64,000 bases of DNA, from assembly GCA_038496675.1 (NCBI GenBank), contig CM076653.1:25415779-25479778 (forward strand). The letters run 5' to 3'. The position numbers were made by a program, and so were the translations under genes. Origin of the DNA: Rachycentron canadum (lineage: Eukaryota > Chordata > Actinopteri > Carangiformes > Rachycentridae). The notes beneath the pieces are model-generated. The model was not told the DNA's origin. It saw nothing but the letters and a program-made list of their open reading frames with translations, and made no database searches. Shown one piece after another: positions 50,092-63,927 of this stretch; position 1 is the stretch's first letter, and every line of letters begins with the position of its first letter.

Positions 50092-53000
50092 ATGATGGCG
50101 GCAGCGGGATGCGGATCAGCAACCGCGGCTGCCGTAGGAGGCCAAGGTGGAACCGCTACGGCCAGAGGTCGTTTCCCCGGTCGGCCTTGGTCGTCACGCA
50201 GTCGTTTGCGCTCTGAGAAGCGATGGCAACTCGGACGTTCAGGCTTAGAAGCTGATGATGTGACTAACGGAGGGCCAAGGCCCGCAAACCTGGTTCTGTC
50301 GTTAAACGAAGACCAGTCTCACTTGCGCTTACTTGGGATAGAGGCGAGCCACAAGATCCTTGGTCAGGCTGGATACAGCTCTAGTGGGAGTGAAGAGGTG
50401 AGGTCCCAAACCGACCCAGGAGTTAGTATCTTTATTTCATCTTCTCACATTTTGTGTGGTCGTTAAATGTGTAAGAATGCGTGCTGTCCCCAGCAGTGTG
50501 ACTGATAAGTGCCATGGAGAAATGTCAACATCCCTTTGCTAGGCTAACGTTAACATTAGCTTCAGGCTTGGTGCGCTAGCAGTACATGCTAACTAATGTT
50601 AGCACGGTGGAGCTTTCCATGACATTTAATGAACAGTCGCAACACTATACCACTTCAACAAAGCAGCAGAGCACTTTTAACTTACATTAGTACTGCCCCT
50701 TCGGTTACTCGTATTGAGGTTAAAATATTATATGGTAAGAACATTAGTATGAGATATTTTTTAAAAAGCCAGTTAGTGAGTACGTCAATTTGTAAACAGG
50801 GACCGCAGTTATTCCATCTATGGCCCGCTCTTTATCGGGCCAGAGTAGCAGCTAGCTAGTAGTAGCGAACACAAAGAACGGGAAGGCTAGCGCCTCTGTA
50901 TCCTGCACAGCGGCTAAATGCTAACTGCTCTGTTTTAATACGCTGCCCAGATGAGTTGTTTGCTTACCTAGTTTAAGTGAGACAGAATGGACTATAACGC
51001 GTCTGCCTAACGTAACTGAGTTATAAACACTGCGATAATAAATAATTGATTTTGGTTAGGTGGCTCTTCTGCAGACAGAAGTGAGTTTAAATGCTTTCGA
51101 GAGAAGAAGATGGCTAACTGCTAGCTAATGTTACCATTCACGACAGGTTTAAATGGTGGTGCAGAAGTGTGCCAAAGCCAGTTAGACCCTTGTTGTTACC
51201 ACTGAAAGCTCTTTACTAATGCATGAAGTCGTTAACGTCCTCATTCACACCAGTAGATTTATTTGTATGCTCCCAGGCCACAGCTGCAAACATGAGGAAG
51301 GTGCACAGTACTCAGAGCTTATGGTAATTACAGACCCACCTTTCCCTGCAGTTTTTATCGGTGGTGTAGGGACTCGTCCTAACTACCCAAGTGTGATTTA
51401 AACAAAGACCTTAGAGTTCTGATTCTGCATGAGGCGGTAAACAGTCCAGAATATATATATATGTACTATATCATGATATATGCATCATTAAAAGTTCAGG
51501 AAGAGTTCCCCTCCAAACAGCTAATGCATTTTTGATTGCAACCAATGCAGACCTTGTTACTGTTTTATGTATTGTATTTCTGTATAGATGAATATAAATT
51601 GCTTGTTTGAATGTGGAACATTAAGAACACTATCTATTTTCCATCATTGATATAATTGTTTTAAAATCTTTGTTGTCAAACATGTATTTTATCTGTGTAA
51701 CTAACTATTATTAGAGAACGTGTTTTGTTCTGTATGCTATGATAAACATAAATTGTTTTGATTGGTGTACTGATGAAGTAATCATTATGCTGGACATTAA
51801 TTATTTGTTTATAATGAACTATACTCTATGTAGAGTGGGCTTAAAAACACAGGCCTCTTTCCCATTCGGGTAGATGTAAAAGTTATTTCAGACTTTTGGA
51901 CCATACTGTATCTCAGTTAACATGGTCTCTGTTCTGGATATAATTTTATATGATCTGGAATTTAAAATGTTTTCAGTGAGCGAATTAATTCATTGATTTA
52001 AACTCCCCCCCCCCCCCCTTCATTCAGCAGTCTCTGAAGAGTGGCTGGCTTTGGAGTTGCTTCCAGTGTTAATTAACTGTTTTTATTTTTCAAGGGGGAT
52101 GACTTCAGAGGATTTGAAGCTGAGAGGAAAGGCTCCAAAGGGCCTGTATGGTCTCGACAAAACCCTTCTAAAGGTAAAGAAAACTTGTCACTGCATGAAA
52201 TGGTAAAGTTGGTGTTATTTCTAAAAAAAATGCAAGTTGAATTAAACATGCATCACAGAATGCTTTCTATTACATTTTTGCATCCAGTGGAGGAGTGTAG
52301 ATTTTGCAGTAGTTAATGTGTCTTTGTTTTGTAGGTGATGCTGTCAACACAAAATCTAAAAGACAAAGTGAGAAGGTACAGACTAAAACGCCAGCAGTGG
52401 AGGCAGCTATTACCCCACCTGATCCAGCTAAAGATGTAAAATCATTGGAAGAATTTCACAGCTTATCTCCTGAAGTAGAGCCTGCAAAGGATAGCCGGAA
52501 AGGTTTGAAAGGAAAAAACACTATGGATCGGCAGTCCACTAAAAGCGGAGCCTCCGCAGCAGCACCAAGGATTACTATAAAGTTGGTGGCCAAAAAGAAA
52601 ATGAAAACCGTAAAGGAGCCCCATAAAAAATCAGTGAAAAAGTTGAAGATAAAAGGAGTTCAGGATCAGTCTAAAACCAAGGACATTCAGGGTGACGAGA
52701 TTTCAAGCGCTCACGTCAAATTAAAAACTGAACCACATGAGGATAAACATGGCACAGAAGATAAGGGAGGAGGGACTGTACCTGCAAGAAGGCGTGGAAG
52801 ATCTGCCTCAAAGACATCAGAGCATGTCTGCCAGACCAGCGCCAAAGTTGTGGTTGATGACCAAAAATCAAAAGAGAAAAAATCAGCCGATAGACTTGAC
52901 GTTGCAAAGGAAAGTGGGACTGAAGAGCCAAAAACAAATGCAATGAAATTAAACCATAAGGAAATTGCCACAGAGCAAAGTTCTGAAGTTAATCAACTAG

Positions 53001-56000
53001 TGATTCGTAGGAGCAATAGAGTCACTAACCCACTCCCTAAAAGTGTCTCAGACAGTGCAATTGAACCAGAGAGCCTGAGCAAAGGTGATGCCATTCTGAT
53101 GGATTCAAAATCAGACGTTTCTAAAATAGTGGAGGCCAAACCACTGATGAGAGGTGAGAAACGAAGGCAAAGCAAGCGGCTGAATAAGGATGTTACTCTG
53201 CCAGAAAACCACGGTCCATCATCCACAGAGACTGATAATTTCGCTGTACAGCCAAGTGACAAATTGCCTCTGAAAAAAGAGGACACGATGGTCCCAAGTT
53301 TAAAGTTGATACGGATCAGAAACCCTAAGTATGATGCACAGACCAGTGGGAAGAATTCAACTCGAAAGAAAAAACGGAGAAAATTTATCTGGACTTTAAC
53401 ATTAGTGAAGGGAGTAAGTCAGGCACGGGATGCTGAAAACACTGTCAAAGTAGTAGAGAAGACTGTGAGTGAAGTGGATCAGTCAACTTTTTGTGACAAG
53501 AGTTTGAATGTCATAGATAACATATCAAAACTGGATAACTCAACCCCACAAGAGATTAAAAGCATGGACAATAATGAGTGTTCCCAAAACATCTCTGATG
53601 TGTCACCTGAGGAAAAGTCCACTCTACAGGCGGAAGTTGAAGTGGAACATGTAACTGAAACATCTCCACCAGAAATCAATAAAACAGATTGTGGGAAAAT
53701 TGTCCCACCTCTTCAGATTAAAAAGGTCTCCTCTCCTGGTAAACATAAAAGCTCAAAGCCATCCTTTTTAATTCAGCAGGTTAATCCTGTGACTGAAAAG
53801 AAAGAGGATTCTCTGAAAGATGTAAGTGAAGTTATTGAGGACCAATTGACATGTTTAGATGCTGAAGTCACACCAACTAGGAGACTAAGAAGGAGGACAT
53901 CAAGCCTTGATTCACCACAAACAAAGCCTGTCAGTCAGAAGCCAGTAACGGCTCAGAAACGGAGACCTAGAACAAGTCCACAGGAGGAAGATATTCCACA
54001 GGTGCATGTTGAAGATTCTTCTCAGGTTTCAACTGAAGATTCCAGCTCACACGTTCTTCCTGAAAACCCTTGTCAGGTTTTGGCCGAGGAACCTTCACAG
54101 GTGACAAATGTAAGCTTTACTGAAGTTCCTGATAATGATTCCTCATCAAAGGTCCCTGACGATCCCTCACAGGTGCCAGTTGAAACTTCCCCACCAAAGG
54201 TGGAGAATGAAGTAGAGCCACAACTTGAAGAGGCCAAACCATTGCCTGTGCCTTCCAAACCTAGAAGATGTAGAAATAATAAATTAGGGAAAAAGAAGTC
54301 TGCTCTAAAGAAGAAGACTGTTGTCTCTCCCCAAAGCACTATCAACACAGAAGTGGCTACAGTTGAAGCTATTAACACAGAGTCTGTACCAAAGGAACAT
54401 GCTCAGCCTTTAGTAACAGAAGTAAGTCAGCCAGAAACAGAAGACTGCACCCAGTCAGAGGAAAAACAGGACACTGTGTCAGAGCAGATACAGCCACCAG
54501 TAAAAGAGGAAACAGACATTCAGTTGATAGATAGTCAACAGTCTTTGGTGTCAGAAAGTCCAGCAGAAAGTGATCCAAAAGCATTGTGCCTACAAAAGAA
54601 ATCTCTCAAAAAAGTAAAAAAGAGACGTAAGAGTTTAATAGGACAGCGTCAGAAGCACAGGCACAGGAGCAGAGATGGGAAGTTTGCTCCACTAAAATTA
54701 TCTGAAAGTCAGAAAATTGTTGAAGGGGTTAGCGACATATCCACCCCATTGGCAGCTACCACACCAGCCCCAACCTCCAAACTTATTGGAGTACATAAAA
54801 AGTACAGAAAGACACAGTCAGGCCTTCAGTTTTTTGGGTCTAAAAGGCCAAAACCACAATCTAAAATAATTTCTAAGCTGATAGAAATAGGTCTTGAAAA
54901 AGATAGTTTGAAGCAGGAAGAAACAGACACGTTGGTTGATGGGGGACAGGCAGATGTTATAGACGCCCCACCTGGCAAATCAAAGTTTGTAAAAAACATC
55001 AAGCACTTCATTATGCCCGTTGTAAGTGCCAGATCCTCACGGGTTATCAAGACCCCTCAAAGGTTTATGGATGATGCTGGAATGTCCGTATTGCCTCGAA
55101 GAAACTCCCCAAAGAAGGGTGTACAGCTGGGTCTACAAATTCGACCAGGAAAGAGGAGAGAAGATGGGACAGGCAGCGCAATATCCCCTATCCTGCCAGT
55201 TGACGAGGAGGACATATTGAGTCAAGCTCAACTGGATGTTGATCTGTTTTCAGCTCAGGACCTAGAGGATAACATTGATCTAGCTGACAGCCTATTTTCT
55301 GAGCGAAAAAGTGGCAAAAGTGAAAAGAAGAGGTCTCTTCTAAAGGACTCTACTTTCAGGTGGCAAGTGCCAGAAGAGTCTAGCGAGGAAGTGTATACAC
55401 TGGACAAAACTCCAGAGAACAAATGTGAGGATCTGTTTTTATCTACACCAGTTGATAAGCCCACAGAACTATCTACTGACCTCCTGGATGCTCAGAAAAA
55501 GAAAAGCTTTCCAAAATTTAATAAACAAACAGCTCACCTCAAGATTTATCAAAAGCTAAAGAAGGTGCACACAGTACTTCCCAAAAGCAAAAATACAACA
55601 GAGATGGATAGCGCAAGCAAACCCCCTCAGCCTCCCGTTGATTTAGCAGAAGGACTCGATGATGAGGCCATGAGCATCAGCCTTAGGCAACGCAATACAA
55701 ATGTGGAGAAGGACAAGTCCAAGCTCAAGATAGAAGACCTTGATAGTCCTGGCGTGGTGAGAAAAGTTTCAGTGTGTGTTCGGACTATGAACTCCAAGTC
55801 CCTTGCATTTCAGCAGAGTAAAGAGGAGGATTTAGCAGGGAAAGACACTGCTCAACTTCACTCAGGTAAGCAAAATTAAAAGCATAAGATTATTTAATGC
55901 CTAGCAAACAACTTCCTTTATTAACTATGCAACCTTGAAGGCCGTACCTCATAATGGACCAGATATTGGCATATATTACTTTATATCCACAGGAGAGCTG

Positions 56001-59000
56001 CAGTCAGAAAAGAACTCAGGCACAGGTGAAGGAGATTACCCTGGGTCTGTGGAGAAGGGAGCTTCACAAAGAGCACGCCTCACTGGAGCAAATAAAAGAA
56101 TGTTCAATCTCCTCAGGAAAGCCAAGGTCCAGCTCATTAAAATTGACCAGCAAAAACAGCTTAAGTCATCAGGGGTAAGGTCATGATTAATACAAGCACA
56201 TTTTCATTGATTGTTGACTTAAATTGTTTTTTATTACATCTCTTAAAAAAGAGGAAAACCTCATATTAAACATTGATGATACAAGGTTATTAGTGATAGA
56301 GGCTTGTATTGATGCCTTGTTTTTTTTTCTATTAACCCTGCAGCTGTTATCTGGCCCAAGCGGTGCCAGGTCTCGAGATGTGACCTCTAAGAGACAAAGG
56401 AGGAAGGAGAGGATTCAGCCTGATGCTGATATTCCAGTCAAGACAGAGCCACCTCAAGGACAAGTAAGAGAACAGATCAGTAGGCCTGTATTCAATCTAA
56501 AGAGCTCGTTTCTGTCTGTTTTTATCAATGTTAAATTTAACCATCTACAATAGTTGAAAGCAGCAAAAGAAATAATTCTCTGTTCAGAGTACAGTACTAA
56601 AATGTTTGGCCAGTGATTCAGTTTTGAAAAAAATTGAGGCACTTCTGTCTCAACACATCAGTGTTTGTTCTGTTTTGGTTCATCCTCCTCCCCAGCCTCA
56701 GCTCATCTCCCCGCTGTGCCAGGAGTTCCGCAGAGCAGGAGGTCCACGAATCAAGCACGTGTGTCGTGCAGCATCTGTGGTGCTGGGGCAGCCTCGAGCG
56801 TTGGTACCAGATGACATTCCCAGACTCAGCGCCTTGCCTCTGCATGAAAGAAGTGGCATTTCCCCAACAGCTGTCACTAAAGGTAGATGCAACCTGATTG
56901 ACAGACTTATCTGGACTTGCTGTCCTGAAATATGCTCCTAAAATTTCTTGTGACTTTAAAATATCGACCATTATTACCAGCGTCTCAATCCTGATAGAGG
57001 TTTTTGATTCAGTTTGATTTTTTTTTTTTTTTTTTAAATTTGATTTTGAGCGTTTCATATCGATTACTGTTAAAATTAGACTTTTTAAGCAATATACGTA
57101 TATAGAACTGGAAAAATGTATAACCAGTGCGCCAGTATAATAAATAAATCATTTTACTCTGTTATCCTCATTATTTGTCTGCTAAATACTCCAATTTACA
57201 AAGCAAAATTAATTAACTTAATAATAAACCTTGACGGGAAAAACATTTAGCAAAGTGTGGCCAGTATTAGCTTCTCATTCTTAATCTATGTCTGTTGTTG
57301 CAGATGTTGGCTCTCCTTCAGAATCAGACAGTCCTGGTCTGTCAGATCCAAAGGTCACTAAGGTCAAGAAGCCACCGAACTTTGTGAAAAGGAAAGGACT
57401 TGGACCATTTGGGTACCGTTCTCGGAGATGTGGAGTATGCAAAGGCTGCAACCATGAGGAGGACTGTGGCAAGTGCATGAACTGCCTGGACAAGCCCAAG
57501 TTTGGTGGTCCTAATACCAAACGGCAGTGTTGTGTGTAAGTTGATATATATGAGATTTTTATATATATATATATATATAACAGCAGAGTGTTATAAGTAA
57601 GTAATAAAAAAATCTTTTTTTAAATCACAAGGTATAAGAGATGTGATCAGATTGAAGAGAGGAAAGCACGCAGACTCAGTGGAAGAACGGCTCCTAAAGG
57701 TAAGTCTTCACTTGAGCATGTTGCTGTTACACTTGCAGAAAATTTTGGGTGTCAACTACATGCCCTGTCTTTCTTTTAAGGTGCCTCAAAGAGACGACGA
57801 TCCTCACTTAGTGGAGGTCATTCAAGTAATGATGAAGGGAATGAGGGCACGGCAGATTCACCATCTGGTCTGCAGGGTGAGGGCCACAGTCCGTCAGTAA
57901 GGAAACAGCCAAAGCGAGTTGTGAAACCACGTGTCTACTTTGACTTGGTGGACTATGACTCAGATCTAGATGACAAAGCTATCTCAAGTGCTGCCTCGCC
58001 AGCCAGGAGAAGGGGCACCGGACACCGTTTCAGTCAAGGTAAAGTGAGATAGAGTTGGAGCAAGTTACTGCATTGTTTTTCTTGTGATTTGTCTCTTAGT
58101 AACCCTGTTTTTTCTGTTGTCTAAAGACTTTGTATCATTGGATGGATTCCTTGGAGACATTTCAGATGATGAAGTCAGGCATCGGAAGTCCAGTTCACAC
58201 CGCATACCACCTGTTCGACGTAAACCTGAGAAGGTGGGTAACACTGAGTTTGATTGTTAGCCTGCAGTTTCATGCTTTTGATTTGACACACAATAAGTAT
58301 AATTTAATCTGCAGGCGGGTGGCAAACAAGGCTCTGCTAAAACGTTCCAAAAGTTTAGCCGCCGGCACTGGCACACTGCGTTGACTGATCGCAATTAGTA
58401 ACATACTGTCACTGTCACAGTTTCTAACATGGGACAACATGCACACTGATTCCTCCGTGTTCCTTTTTGTGAAATCCAGGCCGTCTGCTGTCTCTTCTGC
58501 AGCTCCATTTCATTGTTTTATTTTTCCAAAAGAAATGTTTGCACTGCTACTAGCCAGGAGATCGTTTTTGCTCAGTCTCTGCTTATTGCGCATGTACTGA
58601 GTACTGTGGTGCCAGTGGTTTACTGTGGTTCAGTTTAAGTGAATGCATTGTCCTCAGTGCAAACAAAACTAAATGTAGCAATATTTGAGGAGGTTATTGG
58701 TGTTAATGGAATCATGCCACAAAAGGCTGCAGCTTCAAAAATCTCACCTTAGATGACATCTTGATATTCTCGCACCACTAATTAATTGCATTTGTGGATG
58801 TGTCACATGCCTTGTCATCCATGATGCCCATGAGAACTCACAATTTAAAGCAATCTATCTGTCTTTTAAGGCCCTTTGCTGCCCACATTTAAGTTGCTCA
58901 TCTTTCAGGGTCAGACACCTCAGGTTCCTTTGGAGCAGACTCCTCCCAGTGTCCTGGCAGCTTTGGCCCATGGATTTGAACAGAGAGATGTTGAGTCTTC

Positions 59001-62000
59001 TAAACCAACTCACAAAATCAGGGTTGATTTCAAGGTAGGTCACTTTTTACAGTGCATTACAAATTTTGTAATATAAACAAATTTCATACCCAACAGTCAT
59101 AGGATTCCTCTTGGGTATCACTCACTCTGAAATTTAACAGCCATTTGGTTTAAGATAATTTGGGTTTTCAAGATTTTAACATTTTTTTTTGGTCTAATGC
59201 AATGTATGATACAGAAGTGGTATTAATCTCAGATTGTTACGCCAAATCCCCAATGTAGTAATTAGTCTTATCCACTAAAGGTCAGAGTTAACTTCTTAAA
59301 TCCAATTTGAATATACTCATGACAAGTAAAAATGCTTAAATCTTTCAGTTGACCTTAACACTTTTGTCAAAAGGTAACATGTAAAACTATAACTCTCACA
59401 GTTAACCCACTGCGCCGTTATAACTGAGACACCATGATGTAAAAAATTCTATATATGTGTCTGTTTATTGTTGTCATGGATGATGTTCAGCAGACAATAG
59501 AATTTTGCTGGCAACTACTATAAATATTACTACAAATAATACTATTTCTCTCAGCCATTACTATGTTGTTGTGTTGTGTGTCATTTTAAGGAGGACTGTA
59601 CTTTAGAGAATGTCTGGAATATGGGTGGTTTAAGTATACTGACCTCTGCACCACTCATGCCGCCCTACGTCTGCTTCCTTTGTGCCAGTAAAGGGCAACA
59701 TGATGTAAGTGCTCAATACATTTTGTTGTATTTTAACTGCTGATCAGTTTCTCTGCCATTCTGATTATTCTATTACCAGAATTCCTTCAGGTTTAGATTA
59801 CAAATTTAAGACGACATCATACAGATTAAAAAACACAAATTATATCATATTTCATATTTAATTTCAACTTTAAAAGGGGCTAATTTTCTTATGTGAATAT
59901 CTTTCAGATGCTATATTGCCAAGTGTGCTGTGAGCCCTTCCACCAGTTTTGCCTTGAGCCAGCGGAGCGCCCCTCTGAGGAGAACAAGGAAAACTGGTGC
60001 TGTCGTCGCTGCAAGTTCTGCCATGTGTGCGGCAGGAAAAACAAGCACTCAAAGGTACAAACTTTGAGTTTTGCTTGTTTTACTATATTTTACTTGTAGT
60101 AAGGTAGTATAGTTGGAAACATTAAATTCTTTTTTAATGTCTCCTTAGCCTTTGTTGGAGTGTGAACGATGTCAGAACTGTTATCATGCTTACTGTCTGG
60201 GACCCAACTATCCAAAACAAAACAAGAAGAGGAAAGCTTGGGTATGTTCTCAAAACAGAATAATATATGTTTACTGTTACTGAAGTAGGAACATATTGGT
60301 TGCTGGTTCTAAAATGATGTTATTTGTGCAGGTTTGTATGACGTGCATCAGGTGTAAAAGTTGTGGCGTCACACCAGGTAAGAGTTGGGACGCTGACTGG
60401 AACCACGACAAAGGCCTCTGTCCAGACTGTTCAAAACTCTATGAACAGGGTGAGGAGACAATTAAATCTTGAAAGTAAATTTATTGATTATCTGGTGATT
60501 TGTATTATCTGCCTACATTACCAATATATGTTGACTCCAAGCATCTCTATATTTCTCTCATAAGGTAACTACTGTCCAATCTGCTTCAAGTGCTATGAGG
60601 ACAATGACTATGACAGTCAGATGATGCAGTGTGGCACCTGTAACCACTGGGTGCATGCCAAGTGTGAGGATCTAACAGGTAATTTTTATTCTACATGTTT
60701 TTGAGGATTAGTACCCTAACTGGAAACCTTGCTTCACAGTAGCTGCATAAGACTTAGAGATTTTCTATTGTGGATTCCTGTTTTCTTTACACAGCAGTAA
60801 CAACACTCCAGGTTTGTGAGCAGATTTTGGTTGGAGAGATGAAGTCTCCTCCTATCCACTGCTAAACTCCTCCCTTATTTCAGATGAGCTGTATGAGATC
60901 CTGTCCAGTCTGCCAGAGAGTGTAGTGTATTCATGTCGGCCATGCAGTGTGACCCAGCCCAGTGCCTGGAGAGAGCTTCTCTACATTGAGCTTAGAGCTG
61001 GAGTAGAGAAGGTTCTGGCTTGCTTGCTTTCCTCTACTCTCACCCAACACCTTGTCACCTGCTCACAGGTAAGAGACTCTTTCGCTTTCAAATGTGCATT
61101 ATAAAACAATTTGGCGATGACATAGTGTGTATATGTTAGGGTGCTTGCAAAACGAGTAATGAAATACAGCGTGTTAAATATGCTATGGTTTCTGCTGCAG
61201 TGTGAAAGGTTGGTTGATCCTGACAGTGGAATAGAAGGACAGCCAGCCTGTGACCTCCGAGCCGTAGGCAAGAAATTTGACAAGGGCCTTTATACTACAT
61301 TGGTGAGTATACAACCTGTTATTCAGTGTCAGAACACAGTCTTACATTGCATGGACATGGACAGTAATTTCTAAATTTCTTTGGGAATTGAGAGATTCTC
61401 TTAATATAAAAAACAAACAGGATAAAATTACATCCCAAGAGTGAAATCTTAGGTCAGAATGAAAATGTTGTCATTTAACTGCAGCTAAGACTTTCTTTAA
61501 GCATTTCAATTAATTATTGTCACACAGGAAATTAGGGAGTCCAGACACTACAATTTTATTGCCATTGAAATGAAAAACAGTTTTAATAATAAATGAATAT
61601 CTGATGTTTTGTAAATGTATCTTTTATTTGATTTTTAAAAAAGAAAGGGCCCCTGTTCCTCCTCCTCCAACCATATTGTGCTGTATTTTAGGATGGTGGT
61701 CCCAAACTGTCTATTAGAAATGCCTCTATCAGGATTTCTGCATCTAAGTGATCTGCAGGGAACCATTTCTGTGCAATGGTATGGGGGACAAAGATATGAA
61801 CCTAATAGTTCCTACATTTTCTTAACAGAAAATGTTCCATGAAGATGTGGTTCAGGTCGTGAGAAAGAGACTTGAACAAGAAGAAGATCTTCCAGAGGAG
61901 CGGAGACCTACTGCCCTGGCACGCTCCTACTACTTAAAGGTGCAGTAAACCTGGCTGCGCTTTCATTTAATTAATGTTTTTGTTTTTATGTAAATAGTGC

Positions 62001-63927
62001 TATAGTTACTGATTTTTTTTATCTTTTGCTTATGGGAGTTTCAAAAAGTGAAGTCATGTAATGGAGAGAAGCATGAGCATACATAATTGACTGATGTTTT
62101 TCTCTTTAGCTCCTTGAGGAGGTATTTAATTGGTTCAATAGCCAAGACCCAAAGGTGTGGAACCCTTGTACCAAAGACTTGCCTATGTGAGTAAATGTTT
62201 CAAAATTACATTAATTTGAAAACCATTCTTTGCATACATACGAAAATAATAAAATATGGGCATATAATGTAAAAGTACTCTGAAGAAATAAATGCATAAT
62301 GGTTACATATTTAGTTTCCAGCATACCTTCTTGTATACATATGTGCACTCCTGTTTTCTATGGCTTATAAGAAATATTTTATATTAAGCTTTTGGACCTA
62401 ATTTTGAAAAAAATAATTCTTTCTTTAATAGGGGGATGCTGTCCCATGCTGTTCATCCTCCAACAACAGAACATGTATATGCTCAGTGGCAGGAGAGGGA
62501 GAGGGAGAGGGAGGAGCTCTCGTCCAGGGCTCCACAGGAGGTCAATGAACAGAACCTAGATGTAAAGGAAGAAGAGGCAGTTTCTCCGATGTCAGGGGAG
62601 CCAATAAGCCAGAACCACTTCAAAACTAACAGGGCTGTCAGACTCAAATTTAAAGGTAATGCTATTGAGAGGAGAGATGCTCATGAAATTGGACACTTTT
62701 TTTGTGAAATTCTTGCTAAGTGTTTGGGCTTATGTACCTTTTTCACATTTATACAGGGAAAAGGGGACGACTTTCAAAAGCTGATCTAGACACCGGATGG
62801 TCTAAAGATGATGAGAGACAGTGCTCTTTGTGTCAAAAATATGGAGATCTGAAACCTAATGTAAGTAATACAATAACATGAAATGAATCAATCATGAATG
62901 AAATGTATCATAGAACTGCTTGCAGATACTGGACATGCATCTTTTCTTTGCTATACAGTGGGCTTCACAGTCTTTTGCTCTGTTCCACAGGAAGCAGGCA
63001 GGTTGCTGTACTTGGGCCAGAATGAGTGGGCACATGTCAACTGCTGCCTGTGGTCCGCTGAGGTGTTTGAAGAGGACAATGGCTCTCTATTACATGTACA
63101 CAGTGCTGTCACAAGGGGGCGCTTGATGGTTGGTTGTTAATCTATCGTAAAAACTGATTTTAACTGAATAAGTTTAATAATGTGTATTTATCTATAATAT
63201 TATCAGAAATCTGAGTTTGATTACTTGCAGACTTGAAAATAAAGTCATTGATGTTTTAAAGTAAAAAATCTGAAAACAATACACTGTATGACTCTGTTAA
63301 TTATTGCTGTTAATTAATAAGTTTAACATGCCATCTCTCACCTCTATCAATCCACCTCCATCTTAGCGATGTGAACGCTGCAACCAGACTGGTGCCACAG
63401 TGGGCTGCTGCCTGACATCTTGTCAAAGCAACTATCATTTCATGTGTGCCCGCTCCCGTCACTGTGTGTTCCAGGATGATAAGAAGGTCTATTGCTACAA
63501 GCACCGACATCTGATCAGTGGCAGGGTAAATTTAGCTCTTCCATTGCTTCTCTTAATGAGAGTTGTTACACTTTCAAGATTTGAAATTTGAATTTTAGTC
63601 ATCTTACGACTTTTCCTTTGCTTCACAGATGATAGCTGGTCAAGAATTTGAGGTAAACCGCAGGGTGTATGTGGATTTTGAGGGAATCAGCCTCCGCAGA
63701 AAGTTCTTGACAGGACTGGAACCAGAATTGATCAACGTGATGATTGGTAAATGCCTTTCTTTTATTTGATTACCTCCTCCATTCAAAGGCATTTATCTAA
63801 CATGAGCTTATTAAATGAATGATTTGTATCAACTTTGCCACTACACAGGTTCCTTACAGATAGACAAACTAGGTGTGCTGACAGAACTTTCAGCTAGCAA
63901 AGGAAAACTGTGTCCTGTGGGGTTTCA
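50092..63927 (+). CDS. kmt2b: Histone H3K4 methyltransferase KMT2B (MLL2/4), N-terminal 2359 residues, incomplete at right edge
   Basis: Nuclear H3K4 methyltransferase of the MLL/COMPASS type. Exons: 50092-50397, 52095-52173, 52335-55865, 55993-56174, 56344-56463, 56696-56882, 57304-57535, 57632-57699, 57781-58038, 58127-58233, 58909-59034, 59591-59704, 59908-60054, 60149-60241, 60332-60449, 60565-60678, 60884-61068, 61201-61302, 61829-61939, 62110-62186, 62432-62655, 62757-62860, 62991-63128, 63367-63525, 63629-63746, 63849-63927. Every junction keeps frame. Domains: menin-binding motif RGRFPGRP (25-32); a long disordered region with KNIKHFIMPVVSARSSRVIK; CXXC zinc finger (about 1505-1553, CGVCKGC and KFGGPNTKRQCC) for unmethylated CpG; PHD fingers 1-3 (about 1757-1948); a bromodomain-like part (about 1960-2085); extended PHD (about 2180-2292); start of FYRN (YVDFEGISLRRKFLTGLEP). 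FYRC, WIN and SET lie outside the window. It is KMT2B rather than KMT2A by its N-terminus and by the psenen/lin37 neighbours. Confidence 0.96.

Noticed and set aside
52711..54584. Several minus-strand open frames within kmt2b exon 3
   Set aside because: They are shadows of the long coding exon on +.
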